From Halohasta litorea (GTDB lineage: Archaea; Halobacteriota; Halobacteria; Halobacteriales; Haloferacaceae), in assembly GCF_024494645.1 (NCBI RefSeq), contig NZ_JANHDJ010000001.1:744001-808000 (forward strand): DNA of 64,000 nucleotides, given 5' to 3'. The notes under the pieces are model-generated. The model made no database searches and was not told where the DNA came from. It saw only the letters and a list, made by a program, of their open reading frames with translations. The position numbers were made by a program, and so were the translations under genes. This document shows positions 1 through 7,909 of this stretch, piece by piece (positions within the stretch are counted from its first letter, which is position 1; each line of letters begins with the position of its first letter).

Positions 1-476
1 CACGCGAGCAGTCCGAGCAACAGCACGCCGATCGGGATCGGCGTCCCGCCGAAACCCCCGGTCCAGACAAACACCGTTGCGACCGCAAACAGCAGGGCGG
101 CGACGCCGAGCAATCCACCCATCAGCCGCACCGGATGGACCGACGCGGCTTCCAGCAGCGACCGGTCGGCGTAGTAGACGACCGACAGCCCGAGCGCCGC
201 GAGCATGACCGCCCCGCCGCCGCCCCACACCACGGTCGCCGTTTCGAGGCCCTGTCCCGACTGGAGGGCGATCGCCCCGAGGACCGTCCGGAGCGCGCCA
301 CCGTCGACACCTGGACCGAAGCCGCTCGTGTACTGGAACTCGAACAGTGGAAATCGAACGAACACCACCCAGGGGCCGCCGTTGGTGCTGTAGGTGACGT
401 TCCACGGCAACAGGGCCCCGAGCCACGCCGAGAGCACGGCCAGCCCGGCGGCGTGCTCCCGCTGAATCCATACCAT
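1..476 (-). CDS. Hydrophobic membrane protein, TIGR04206-like (3' end off window)
   Basis: Reading in from an ATG at 476, 158 residues are visible before the window edge. The protein begins MVWIQREHAAGLAVLSAW and contains a LLPWN motif near residue 22. At least three membrane segments follow (about 8-25, 88-105 and 122-145), rich in Gly, Leu and Val. This resembles the haloarchaeal TIGR04206 family of unknown function. A TATA-like box on the minus strand (501-508) lies about 27 nt from the ATG, so a leaderless transcript is likely. The C-terminus is missing. The family call is from memory of the N-terminal pattern and is moderate; the membrane location is clear. Confidence 0.65.
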   Translation of the reverse strand, partial: MVWIQREHAAGLAVLSAWLGALLPWNVTYSTNGGPWVVFVRFPLFEFQYTSGFGPGVDGGALRTVLGAIALQSGQGLETATVVWGGGGAVMLAALGLSVVYYADRSLLEAASVHPVRLMGGLLGVAALLFAVATVFVWTGGFGGTPIPIGVLLLGLLA

Positions 477-500
477 ACCGAAGGGAGGGTCGGTGGCCCT

Positions 501-508
501 GATAAAAC
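501..508 (-). promoter_or_regulatory. TATA box for the membrane protein at 1-476
   Basis: On the minus strand this reads GGTTTTATC, centred about 28 nt before the ATG at 476. That is the haloarchaeal spacing for a leaderless transcript. Confidence 0.5.
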
Positions 509-565
509 CTGTCGAGAAGCAGGCGTTACGTTGATACGCACGGACGCGCAATCTTTCGGTATCTA

Positions 566-1036
566 ATGCGGCGAGAACAGTTTGACCTCGACGTTCGTAA
601 CCACGAGTGGGTTGACACCGACAGTGATCCCCGCCAGCCGCTGGCTCGGATCTCGGTCTCCGGCACGACAGAACAGCTTTACGACCGCCTGACTGGTGCC
701 GACGGCGACCGCCTCACGGCGGATATGGTCGATGTCGCCTTCCGGCTGACCGAGTCCATCGAGGACGATCCGACCGCCACCGGCGTCGTCAGCGTCGCCA
801 ACCGACTGACTGGCGACTTCATCTTCGAAACCAACGAGGACGCCGACGACGTCTTCCAGTTCATCCACGCCGCCAGCGAGTACGGCCGGGAGACGGACTC
901 CAGTGGCCGCTATCGCATCGAGATCGTCGCCGACGGCGAGACGATCACCTACGACAAGGACACCTTCCTCGTCTACGACGACGACGGCGAACTCCTCCGC
1001 GGCCAGAGTCTCATCCCTTCGGGCGTCGAGCTCTAA
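566..1036 (+). CDS. Conserved haloarchaeal protein, DUF5793-like
   Basis: A 156-residue acidic, soluble protein that starts MRREQFDLDVRNHEW. It has no signal peptide or membrane segment. The N-terminal pattern and length match a conserved haloarchaeal family that I believe is DUF5793; its function is unknown. The body alternates short beta-rich and helical stretches and ends with a YDDDGELLRGQSL strand. It stands alone between the membrane protein and the glycosylase-family gene. The opposite strand is open over the same region, but codon use (strong third-position GC and an acidic product) favours this strand. Confidence 0.7.
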   Translation: MRREQFDLDVRNHEWVDTDSDPRQPLARISVSGTTEQLYDRLTGADGDRLTADMVDVAFRLTESIEDDPTATGVVSVANRLTGDFIFETNEDADDVFQFIHAASEYGRETDSSGRYRIEIVADGETITYDKDTFLVYDDDGELLRGQSLIPSGVEL

Positions 1037-1072
1037 GTCGCCGTCCGACCCGCCGCGTCTCGAATCGGTCGA

Positions 1073-1080
1073 CATATACT
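1073..1080 (+). promoter_or_regulatory. TATA box for the uracil-DNA glycosylase family gene
   Basis: CATATACT is centred about 27 nt before the GTG at 1103, which supports a leaderless mRNA and the GTG start. Confidence 0.45.
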
Positions 1081-1102
1081 CCCTCCTGAGATACCTCGTA
1101 TC

Positions 1103-1738
1103 GTGAAAAACGTTACCGACCGAACGAGCAACCCCTTCGGGATGGAGCCCGCCTGTGGGCGGTTCGTCCCGGGGTACGGTGACGCCAACGCCGCCTTCCA
1201 CGTCATCGGCGACCATCCGGGCGTCCACGGCGGTGTCGAAAGTGGCGTCCCGTTCACCGACTGCGAGGCGGGGATGCGGCTCCAGGAGGCCCTCCGAACC
1301 GCTGGCCTGCTCCGAACGACCGGCGCGGAACCCGTAGTCGGCGAAACCTTCTTTTCGTATCTCCACATGTGCGTCCCCAACCCCGGTGGAACGCCGACGG
1401 AGGCGGCGTACACCGACATGGAGCGGTTTTTCGACGCCGAACTCCGAGCGATCGCCGCCCACGTCCTGTTCCCGGTCGGCGAACGGGCGACCCGCCACGT
1501 CCTCGAAGAGTACACCGCCCAGGCCTGGAAGACGACTGTCGACATGGACCGGCTCCACGCCACCGAGATCCGCGGCAGCGGCTGGCTCGTCATGCCGATC
1601 AAGGAGCCCGCCTCCTGGACCGACGACGACCGGAAACGGCTCGTCGACGCCATCACCAAACTCCGGTCGACGGACTTCCGCCGGGAGACCGATCTCGGCC
1701 GCTTCATCGCTGGTAGCGACCCCTACTATGTCCGCTAA
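1103..1738 (+). CDS. Uracil-DNA glycosylase family protein
   Basis: A 211-residue protein starting at GTG 1103 (MKNVTDRTSNPFGMEP). It has the haloarchaeal UDG-superfamily layout: a GYGDANAAFHVIGDHPG segment near residues 28-45, the substrate-loop-like region ETFFSYLHMCVPNPGG near 77-92, and a C-terminal MPIKEPASW segment. Members of this superfamily remove uracil or related lesions from DNA in base excision repair. The active-site motifs diverge from E. coli Ung, so exact activity is not established. No cysteine cluster for an iron-sulphur site is obvious. The gene is monocistronic, with a TATA box at 1073. Confidence 0.72.
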   Translation: MKNVTDRTSNPFGMEPACGRFVPGYGDANAAFHVIGDHPGVHGGVESGVPFTDCEAGMRLQEALRTAGLLRTTGAEPVVGETFFSYLHMCVPNPGGTPTEAAYTDMERFFDAELRAIAAHVLFPVGERATRHVLEEYTAQAWKTTVDMDRLHATEIRGSGWLVMPIKEPASWTDDDRKRLVDAITKLRSTDFRRETDLGRFIAGSDPYYVR

Positions 1739-1804
1739 TCGATAGATCGACAGACGAACGTTCGATTCTATCGCGTGGAACCGTCGAACCGTCGAAAGAA
1801 ACCC

Positions 1805-1812
1805 CATATATA
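1805..1812 (+). promoter_or_regulatory. TATA box in the gap before gdh
   Basis: CATATATA is a strong archaeal TATA element whose only downstream ATG at leaderless spacing is at 1841. It shows that something is probably transcribed from the middle of this gap. Confidence 0.45.
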
Positions 1813-1840
1813 GCGGAGTCGAATAGAATCTGCCGGTACA

Positions 1841-1891
1841 ATGGCCGAATTTAGTCTAACACAAGTCTTTTTCAAGACATACGTTCGATAA
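1841..1891 (+). CDS. Candidate 16-codon leaderless micro-ORF
   Basis: ATG at 1841 opens a frame for MAEFSLTQVFFKTYVR followed by TAA. It lies 29-36 nt after the TATA box at 1805-1812, so a leaderless mRNA would begin at or very near its first codon. The ORF is AT-richer than its surroundings and contains a small hairpin (GTCTT and AAGAC around TTTC). It could be a leader peptide or small protein upstream of glucose dehydrogenase, or chance. No homologue is recognised. Confidence 0.22.
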   Translation: MAEFSLTQVFFKTYVR

Positions 1892-1977
1892 CTAGCTGGC
1901 GCGCTGGCGCGGCTTCGTCAGGAGCGCCGACACGCTGTGGACTAGTGCTCCCACAGTGGCTTGGTCAGTCACGCGGC

Positions 1978-2048
1978 CCGCAGTCGCCGACCGGTTTTGT
2001 GGTCCCGACGGGTCCGCCCGTCCGCCCCCACAGGGTCGCCGACTGCGG
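1978..2048. other. Long interrupted hairpin upstream of gdh
   Basis: The 383-base gap between 1738 and 2122 holds a 71-nt near-symmetric inverted repeat. Positions 1978-1986 pair with 2040-2048. After a C-C mismatch, 1988-1992 pair with 2034-2038, 1998-2002 with 2028-2032, and 2007-2012 with 2017-2022 around a TCCG loop. About 25 base pairs form with two internal loops. It may be a structured RNA, the remnant of a small inverted-repeat element, or DNA secondary structure in the gdh control region. The rest of the gap holds the micro-ORF above and the gdh promoter. Confidence 0.6.
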
Positions 2049-2051
2049 CTG

Positions 2052-2066
2052 TTGACTGCGAGTCAA
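2052..2066. promoter_or_regulatory. Perfect palindrome TTGACT-N3-AGTCAA, candidate GfcR operator
   Basis: TTGACT, GCG, AGTCAA forms a perfect 6-bp inverted repeat. It lies 56 nt before the gdh ATG and about 25 nt before the best TATA-like stretch (about 2088-2097). An activator binding upstream of BRE/TATA would sit here. GfcR is encoded next to gdh and is known in Haloferax volcanii as an activator of sugar catabolism. Binding here is an inference. Confidence 0.45.
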
Positions 2067-2121
2067 ATAATTTACTCGGAGACGAATAACTATTTCAGCG
2101 TCCGCGGCGTACCACGTGCCA

Positions 2122-3192
2122 ATGAAAGCGATTGGCGTCAGAGACGGGGCCGAACAGGCCGAACTCATGGAGATCCCGAAACCCGACCCCGAGGCGGGCG
2201 AGGCGCTCGTTCGGACGCTCCGGGTGGGCGTCGACGGCACCGATCACGAAGTGATCGCGGGCAGCCACGGCGGCTCGCCGGAGGGTGAGGACTTCCTCGT
2301 CCTCGGCCACGAGGCCGTCGGCGTCGTCGAAGATCCCAACGACACTGACCTCGAAGCAGGCGACGTAGTCGTCCCGACAGTCCGCAGGCCGCCCAACGGC
2401 CCGAACCGGTATTTCGAGAACGACGAGCCCGACATGGCTCCCGAGGGCCAGTACTACGAGCGCGGGATCGTCGGCGCACACGGCTTCATGGCCGAATACT
2501 TCACCAGCCCCGCCTCGAAGCTGGTCGCGGTGCCGCCGGAACTCGCGGCGTACGGCTTTCTGGTCGAACCGATTTCGATCACAGAAAAGGCGGTCGAACA
2601 CGCTGAGGCCAGCCGATCGGCCTTCGAGTGGGCCCCCGAATCGGCGCTCGTGTTGGGCAACGGCAGTCTGGGCCTGCTGACGTTGGCCATGTTCGAGCAG
2701 CGCTTCGAGCGAACGTACTGTCTCGGTCGACGCGAGCGCCCCGATCCCACGATCGACATCATCGAATCGCTCGGCAGCACCTATATAAATAGTAACGACA
2801 CCCCAGTCCCGGAGATCCCGGACGTCTACGAGGCTCCGGACCTCATTTACGAGGCCACGGGCTACGCCAAACACCCCTTCGAGGCGATCGAGGCGCTCGC
2901 CCCCAACGGCGTGCTCGCTGCGCTCGGCGTCCCCGGAGACTGGACGTTCGAAATCAACGGCGGCAGGCTCCACCGGGAGCTCGTCCTTCACAACAAGGCC
3001 GTCATCGGCAGCGTCAACTCCAACGTCGGTCAGTTCGAGGCCGCCGTCGAGTCGCTGGGGTCGCTTTCGGAGGGGTTCCTGGAGTCCCTCGTCACCGGAA
3101 TCTACGGCCTCGACGAGTTCGCGGCGGCCTTCGACGACGACGACACCACTATAAAAAACGCCGTCCAATTCAGCACATATGAAAAACGTTGA
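2122..3192 (+). CDS. gdh: Glucose 1-dehydrogenase (NAD(P)+, zinc-dependent)
   Basis: A 356-residue medium-chain dehydrogenase closely resembling Haloferax mediterranei glucose dehydrogenase. It oxidises glucose to gluconolactone, the first step of the haloarchaeal semi-phosphorylative Entner-Doudoroff pathway. From ATG 2122 the catalytic metal ligands fall where expected: Asp38 in RVGVDGTDHE, His63 in LVLGHEAVG and a Glu at about 149 in FLVEPIS. The Rossmann segment ALVLGNGSLGLLTL follows near residues 175-188. A GTG six bases upstream (2116) would add two residues; the ATG matches relatives. The 3' end overlaps gfcR by 14 bases and contains gfcR's TATA box. A hairpin and a palindrome lie upstream. 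Confidence 0.93.
   Translation: MKAIGVRDGAEQAELMEIPKPDPEAGEALVRTLRVGVDGTDHEVIAGSHGGSPEGEDFLVLGHEAVGVVEDPNDTDLEAGDVVVPTVRRPPNGPNRYFENDEPDMAPEGQYYERGIVGAHGFMAEYFTSPASKLVAVPPELAAYGFLVEPISITEKAVEHAEASRSAFEWAPESALVLGNGSLGLLTLAMFEQRFERTYCLGRRERPDPTIDIIESLGSTYINSNDTPVPEIPDVYEAPDLIYEATGYAKHPFEAIEALAPNGVLAALGVPGDWTFEINGGRLHRELVLHNKAVIGSVNSNVGQFEAAVESLGSLSEGFLESLVTGIYGLDEFAAAFDDDDTTIKNAVQFSTYEKR
3150..3158 (+). promoter_or_regulatory. Internal TATA box for gfcR inside the end of gdh
   Basis: TATAAAAAA lies within the last codons of gdh, about 27 nt before the gfcR ATG at 3179. The regulator can therefore be transcribed independently of gdh. Confidence 0.6.
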
Positions 3193-3829
3193 CACCCTCA
3201 TCGAGAGTGCGGCCGAGCTGGCCGAGCGCGGACTCTCGAAGGGAGAGATCGCCGACGAACTGAACGTCTCCCGAGAAACCGCAAGCTGGCTCGTCGAGCG
3301 CAGCGGCACCGAGAGCAGCACTGATACCGAGCCCGAGCCGACGGTCCGCGAGACCACCAGTCCGCAGGACATCCACGTCGACTGGAACGCCATCGGACGG
3401 GACAGCGCGCGACTCACACACGTGAGCCAAGCGATGGCCGACATCATCTCCAAGGAGGGCCAGGACGTCCGGCTGACGGTCGGCATCGAGAAGGCGGGCG
3501 TCCCGCTGGCGACGATCGTCGCCCGCGAACTCGACACCGATCTGAGCGCCTACGCCCCGGCCAAACACCAGTGGGAGGAGGGCGATATCGACGAACTCGG
3601 CGGCGGCTTCTCGCGGAACTTCTCGCCCATCGAGGGCCAGGAGTGTTACATCGTCGACGATACGATCACCTCGGGGACCACGCTTCGGGAGACAATCGAG
3701 GCGATACGGGCCCGCGGTGGCGAGCCCGTCGGCTGTGTGGTACTGGTCGACAAACAAGGGTTAGAGGAGATCGACGGCGTCCCGGTGTACTCGCTGATCA
3801 ACGTCGTCAGCGTCGGCCGCGACGAGTAG
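3179..3829 (+). CDS. gfcR: GfcR-type sugar catabolism regulator (HTH plus PRPP-binding domain)
   Basis: A 216-residue protein with an N-terminal HTH (about 8-40, with ERGLSKGEIADELNVSRETA). A phosphoribosyltransferase-like domain follows, with the PRPP loop CYIVDDTITSGTT near 159-171. It was long annotated as an orotate phosphoribosyltransferase-like protein. In Haloferax volcanii, GfcR activates genes of glucose and fructose breakdown and responds to the pathway intermediate KDPG. It overlaps gdh by 14 bases and has its own TATA box, so it can be made with or without gdh. It is the probable regulator of gdh here. Confidence 0.9.
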   Translation: MKNVDTLIESAAELAERGLSKGEIADELNVSRETASWLVERSGTESSTDTEPEPTVRETTSPQDIHVDWNAIGRDSARLTHVSQAMADIISKEGQDVRLTVGIEKAGVPLATIVARELDTDLSAYAPAKHQWEEGDIDELGGGFSRNFSPIEGQECYIVDDTITSGTTLRETIEAIRARGGEPVGCVVLVDKQGLEEIDGVPVYSLINVVSVGRDE

Positions 3830-3892
3830 CGGGTCGACCCACGGGCCACCACGGGGCGCAATACATTTCCCCGCCCCCGTGCAAGTAACGGT

Positions 3893-4234
3893 ATGTCATT
3901 TCAACCCGACAGCGACCTCGATGCCGAGGAAGTCGCCGAGCAGGTCGACGAGGCCATCGAATCGAACGACGTCGTCCTCTTTATGAAGGGCAACCAGCTG
4001 ATGCCGCAGTGTGGCTACTCCGCGAAGGCCCTGGAACTCATCGGTAGCCACAGAGAGGAGTTCGAAACCGTCGACGTGCTCCCGGCGCTCGACGAGTTCC
4101 GCGAGGCACTCGAAGCTCATAGCGGCTGGGAGACGATCCCCCAGACGTTCGTCGACGGCGAGTTCATCGGCGGCAGCGACATTCTCGAAGAACTCGAAGA
4201 ACGCGGCGAGCTCGAAGCTGAGCTGTCGGCCTGA
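3893..4234 (+). CDS. Monothiol glutaredoxin (CGYS type)
   Basis: A 113-residue protein of the Grx4/GrxD family. The core reads VVLFMKGNQLMPQCGYS at residues 27-43, followed by WETIPQTFVDGEFIGGSDI, with the TIPQ cis-proline and GGSD glutathione-contact elements. The usual monothiol motif is CGFS; here it is CGYS. Bacterial and eukaryotic relatives bind glutathione-coordinated Fe-S clusters and hand them on. Haloarchaea use gamma-glutamylcysteine instead, so the thiol partner is likely different. The ATG at 3893 follows a TATA-like ATACATT at 3860-3867, consistent with a leaderless transcript. Confidence 0.88.
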   Translation: MSFQPDSDLDAEEVAEQVDEAIESNDVVLFMKGNQLMPQCGYSAKALELIGSHREEFETVDVLPALDEFREALEAHSGWETIPQTFVDGEFIGGSDILEELEERGELEAELSA

Positions 4235-4320
4235 GTCGGCCGGAATTCTCACAGTCTCTTGAGAGTCTTTCGTACGGGAACTAGTACAGTATTCTCACCA
4301 GATATAAATAATCACCGTCC

Positions 4321-4335
4321 CCTACTAGCAGTAGG
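4321..4335. promoter_or_regulatory. Palindrome CCTACT-AGC-AGTAGG at the predicted transcript start
   Basis: A perfect 6-bp inverted repeat with a 3-nt centre lies 45 nt before the ATG at 4380. It is about 15-25 nt after the TATA element at about 4301-4311 (ATATAAATAA). A regulator bound there would sit on or just ahead of the start point, or the mRNA would begin with a small hairpin. It includes one of the rare CTAG sites. Confidence 0.35.
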
Positions 4336-4379
4336 TATCGGCCCAGCCGCGGGGAACTACTCGTGAATCCAATTCCATC

Positions 4380-4949
4380 ATGACAGGTCGCGTATTCCGT
4401 CTCCACTCGACGCTTGAACTGCCACTCGAAGATGTCCACTCGTATTTCGACGAGAATCCCGATCTCCCCGAGGAGATCGCGGACGTCGACATCACTCGAC
4501 GCAACAACACGCTGATCATCAAGGCGCAGGCGACCGACGAAAGCCTCAGCAAGTACACGCCGACCGCCCAGCTTAAAGCCAGCGTCAGCGAGACGCGGGT
4601 CTACGAGGAGGAGCCGCCGCGAGCCGGTGGCCCGCGCTGGGGCGACGAAGAGGAAGAGGAGATCCCCTCGGAACTCGTCGAGTTCGCCTGCTTCAAGGGC
4701 GACCGCGAGACCGTCCTCCAGAACACCGCTGTCCAGTACCCGATGTTTCTCGTGCTCAAAGAGATCGCCCTCCTGTCGGAGAAGGGGACGCTGACGGCGA
4801 TCACCGAACACGACGGTGATCTCGAAGCCACGCGGATCGTCGAGGGCGAAAAACGCTCGGCGACCGTCGAGGTCGTCGAGAACCCCCGGAAGAACAACTC
4901 CGGGAAATCCGGCGTCGACTGGCGGGACAACGAGTTCATCTCGGACTGA
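4380..4949 (+). CDS. Conserved haloarchaeal protein, DUF7110-like
   Basis: A 189-residue soluble acidic protein beginning MTGRVFRLHSTLELPLEDVH. A run of Glu (EEEEEIPSELVEFACFKGD, about residues 78-96) links two halves, and the end reads VDWRDNEFISD. The strongly conserved N- and C-termini match a haloarchaea-wide family that I believe is DUF7110; its function is unknown. It has no signal, membrane segment or metal motif. A TATA element at about 4301-4311 suggests a leader of about 45 nt, unlike the leaderless neighbours. Confidence 0.72.
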   Translation: MTGRVFRLHSTLELPLEDVHSYFDENPDLPEEIADVDITRRNNTLIIKAQATDESLSKYTPTAQLKASVSETRVYEEEPPRAGGPRWGDEEEEEIPSELVEFACFKGDRETVLQNTAVQYPMFLVLKEIALLSEKGTLTAITEHDGDLEATRIVEGEKRSATVEVVENPRKNNSGKSGVDWRDNEFISD

Positions 4950-5197
4950 ACGCAGGCTGGCCTTTTCTCCGTCGTTACTCGCAGTCTTTCGGCTGCGGTA
5001 CTCGATCCCGACTGCTGAGCCGCCGTGTTCGCTCTCCGTTTCTCGACTTTCGATTCCCCTTCTCCTGGTAGCTCCGCGTCCGGTCGCCGGTCGTCTGCGG
5101 ACGCCGCTACCCGTGTCCCATTTCCTATTATTTATCATCATTGACTCGTCTCCGAACAAGGTGAGACTTTTACCAGTGGGTGCAGCTACCATATGGT

Positions 5198-7891
5198 ATG
5201 AAATTACACAATCGGGGCGTTCGCCAGGACGTCCGGGAACTGGGTGCGTTGCTCGGGGACGTACTCAAAGAACAGACATCGACCGAATCGTTCGAAACCG
5301 TCGAGGAACTTCGACAGTCTGCAATCGCCTACCGCGAGGGCGATATCGACTCCCGGGAGGAGCTCCGGGAGACCTTCGAACAGCTCTCGCCCAGCGAGGA
5401 GGGTGACGTCGCGCGGGCCTTTACCACCTACTTCGAGCTGATCAACCTCGCCGAAGAGCGCGAGCGCGTCCGCGCCGTGCGCCAAGGCTCCCAAGAGGGC
5501 ACCCTCGACGACAGTCTCAACGAGACCATCCAGGAGCTCTCGGAGGCCGGAGCCGACACCGAGACGGTCCGGTCGGTGCTCAACGACGTGCTTATCGAGC
5601 CAACGTTTACGGCCCACCCGACCGAAGCTCGACGGGGCACCGTCAAGGCCAAACTCCGGTCGATCGCCGACCACCTCGAAACGCTCGACGCCCAGTCGCT
5701 GACCGACCGCGAGGCCGAGCGCGTCTGGCGGGATATCGACGCCGAGGTGACGAGCCTCTGGCAGACCCGTCAGGTCAGACAGCGACCCCCCGAACCGCAG
5801 GACGAGGCCCGCAACATCCAGTGGTACCTCGAAAACACGCTGTTCGATGTCACCGGCGAGGTGTACTCGGAGTTCGAGGACATCGTCACCGACGAGTACC
5901 CCGACATCGACCTGCCGAAACTGTTCGAGTTCCGCTCGTGGGCCGGCAGCGACCGCGACGGCAACCCCTACGTGACGGTCGACGTCACCCAGGACACCCT
6001 CGAACGCCAGCGGGAGATCGTCCTCGAACGCTACCGGACGCAGCTCAAACGCCTCTCGGCGGTCCTGAGCCAGGACGGCGACCGGTATCCGACCACCGGG
6101 GCCTTCCAGGCCTCGCTTGAGGCCGACCTCGACGAGTTCCCGATGATCACCGAGGAGGCCGAAGAACGCTACCCCGACGAGCCGTACCGTCAGAAACTCC
6201 GCCTCATGCGGGAGCGACTCAACCGTATCGGCGACGTTCGGCCCGGCGGCTACGAGGACGACGACCAGCTCCTCGAAGACTTAGAGACCATCGACGCCAG
6301 CTTGCGGGCCTACGGCGGCAGCGACATCGCCGAAGCGTTCGTCGAACCGCTGCTCCGGCAAGTGAGTACGTTCGGCTTCTCGCTGGCGAGTCTCGACCTG
6401 CGTGACCACCGCATCCAGCACACGAAGGCCATCGACGAGGCGCTCGCCGAGGAGGGCATCGACTACCGCGAGCTCGACGAGGACGCACGCGTCGAGCTGT
6501 TGACCGACGCGATCCTCCAGGACGAGCCGATCATCGATCCCGAGAACCCCGGCGACGTCTCGGAGGTCGCCGAGAAAGTGCTCACCCGGTTCGCCGCCCT
6601 CGGCGACTGGCAAGAGGAGTTCGGCGTCGAGGCGATCGACACCTACTGTATCTCGATGACCGAGGAGCCGAGCCACGTTCTCGAAGTCCTGTTCCTCGCC
6701 GACCAGGTCGGCGCTGTCTCGCTGCCCGATCACGCCGGACTCGATGTGGTGCCGCTCCTGGAGACCGAGTCGGCACTCAACGGCGCCGACCGGATCATGG
6801 GGACGCTGTTCGAAAACGAGGCCTACAAACAGGTCCTGGAGGCCCGCGACAACACCCAGGAGATCATGCTGGGCTACTCCGACTCCAACAAGGAAAACGG
6901 CTTCCTCGCCGCGAACTGGGACCTCTACAAGAACCAGAAACGCCTCGCGGAGATCACCAACGACTACGACGTGACGATGCGGCTGTTCCACGGTCGCGGT
7001 GGCTCGATCTCCCGTGGCGGCGGCCCGATGAACAAGGCGCTGTTGGCCCTGCCGAACGAGACGGTCACCGGCCAGGTCAAGTTCACCGAGCAGGGCGAGG
7101 CCATCGCCGAAAAGTACGGCAACGAACGGATCGCCGAGCGCAACCTCGAACAGATGCTCGACGCGCAGATCCGGGCCCGCTACAACGCCCTTGAAGAGCC
7201 GGTCGAACAGGTTCCCGAGGAGTGGGCCGACGCCATGGACACGATGGCGACCGCGGCCCGGTCGGCCTACCGCGATCTGCTTGAGACCGACGGCTTCGTC
7301 TCCTACTTCGAGCAGGCGACGCCGATCACCGTGATCGAGGAGCTGAACCTCGGCTCCCGTCCGGCCTCCCGATCCGAGGAACGATCGGTCGAGGACCTCC
7401 GGGCGATCCCGTGGGTGTTCTCGTGGACCCAGTCGCGGTGTATCCTCCCCGGCTGGTTCTCGCTTGCCTCCGGCGTCGAGGCCTACCTCGAAGACGGCGG
7501 CGAGATGGAGACGCTCCAGGAGATGTACAACGAGTGGGCCTTCTTCCGGACCACCTTCGACCGCGCGGCGCTGTCGCTGACGCGAACCGATCTCGAAATC
7601 GCCGACGAGTACGCCTCGCTGGCCGACAGCGAGCTCCGCGAGGAGTTCCAACCACGGATCGAAGGCGAGTACGAACAGGCCGTCGACTACACCGCCGAGA
7701 TCACCGGCCGCGATGATCTGCTGCGCCGCGACTGGCTCGACGAGAGCTTAGAGCGGCGAAACCCCTACGTCGATCCATTGAACCTGCTGCAGACCCACCT
7801 GCTGAGCCAGACCCACCTCACCGAGGCCGAGGAGCGCACCCTCCGGCTGACGGTCAACGGCATCGCGGCAGGCATGAAGAATACGGGATAA
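5198..7891 (+). CDS. ppc: Phosphoenolpyruvate carboxylase
   Basis: An 897-residue bacterial-type PEP carboxylase, which makes oxaloacetate from PEP and bicarbonate to refill the TCA cycle. Catalytic His140 sits in TAHPTEA. The mobile loop LFHGRGGSISRGGGP lies near residues 596-610, EQGEAIAEKYGN follows, and the C-terminus GIAAGMKNTG is diagnostic. ATG 5198 (MKLHNRGVRQDV) is preferred over an upstream in-frame GTG at 5180 because relatives begin at this point and a T-rich TATA-like element lies about 27 nt before it. The gene is monocistronic and convergent with the propeller gene. The 248 bases before it show no other gene. Confidence 0.96.
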   Translation: MKLHNRGVRQDVRELGALLGDVLKEQTSTESFETVEELRQSAIAYREGDIDSREELRETFEQLSPSEEGDVARAFTTYFELINLAEERERVRAVRQGSQEGTLDDSLNETIQELSEAGADTETVRSVLNDVLIEPTFTAHPTEARRGTVKAKLRSIADHLETLDAQSLTDREAERVWRDIDAEVTSLWQTRQVRQRPPEPQDEARNIQWYLENTLFDVTGEVYSEFEDIVTDEYPDIDLPKLFEFRSWAGSDRDGNPYVTVDVTQDTLERQREIVLERYRTQLKRLSAVLSQDGDRYPTTGAFQASLEADLDEFPMITEEAEERYPDEPYRQKLRLMRERLNRIGDVRPGGYEDDDQLLEDLETIDASLRAYGGSDIAEAFVEPLLRQVSTFGFSLASLDLRDHRIQHTKAIDEALAEEGIDYRELDEDARVELLTDAILQDEPIIDPENPGDVSEVAEKVLTRFAALGDWQEEFGVEAIDTYCISMTEEPSHVLEVLFLADQVGAVSLPDHAGLDVVPLLETESALNGADRIMGTLFENEAYKQVLEARDNTQEIMLGYSDSNKENGFLAANWDLYKNQKRLAEITNDYDVTMRLFHGRGGSISRGGGPMNKALLALPNETVTGQVKFTEQGEAIAEKYGNERIAERNLEQMLDAQIRARYNALEEPVEQVPEEWADAMDTMATAARSAYRDLLETDGFVSYFEQATPITVIEELNLGSRPASRSEERSVEDLRAIPWVFSWTQSRCILPGWFSLASGVEAYLEDGGEMETLQEMYNEWAFFRTTFDRAALSLTRTDLEIADEYASLADSELREEFQPRIEGEYEQAVDYTAEITGRDDLLRRDWLDESLERRNPYVDPLNLLQTHLLSQTHLTEAEERTLRLTVNGIAAGMKNTG

Positions 7892-7909
7892 CGCCCCTCG
7901 CGGCGTCGG

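Noticed and set aside
563-1807. Open frame of 414 codons on the minus strand across two small plus-strand genes
   Set aside because: No family resemblance, and both plus-strand genes have conserved starts or motifs; it is a shadow.
3831-3840. 10-bp palindrome GGGTCGACCC after gfcR
   Set aside because: Such GC palindromes are expected by chance in this composition and it has no U-tract or promoter context.
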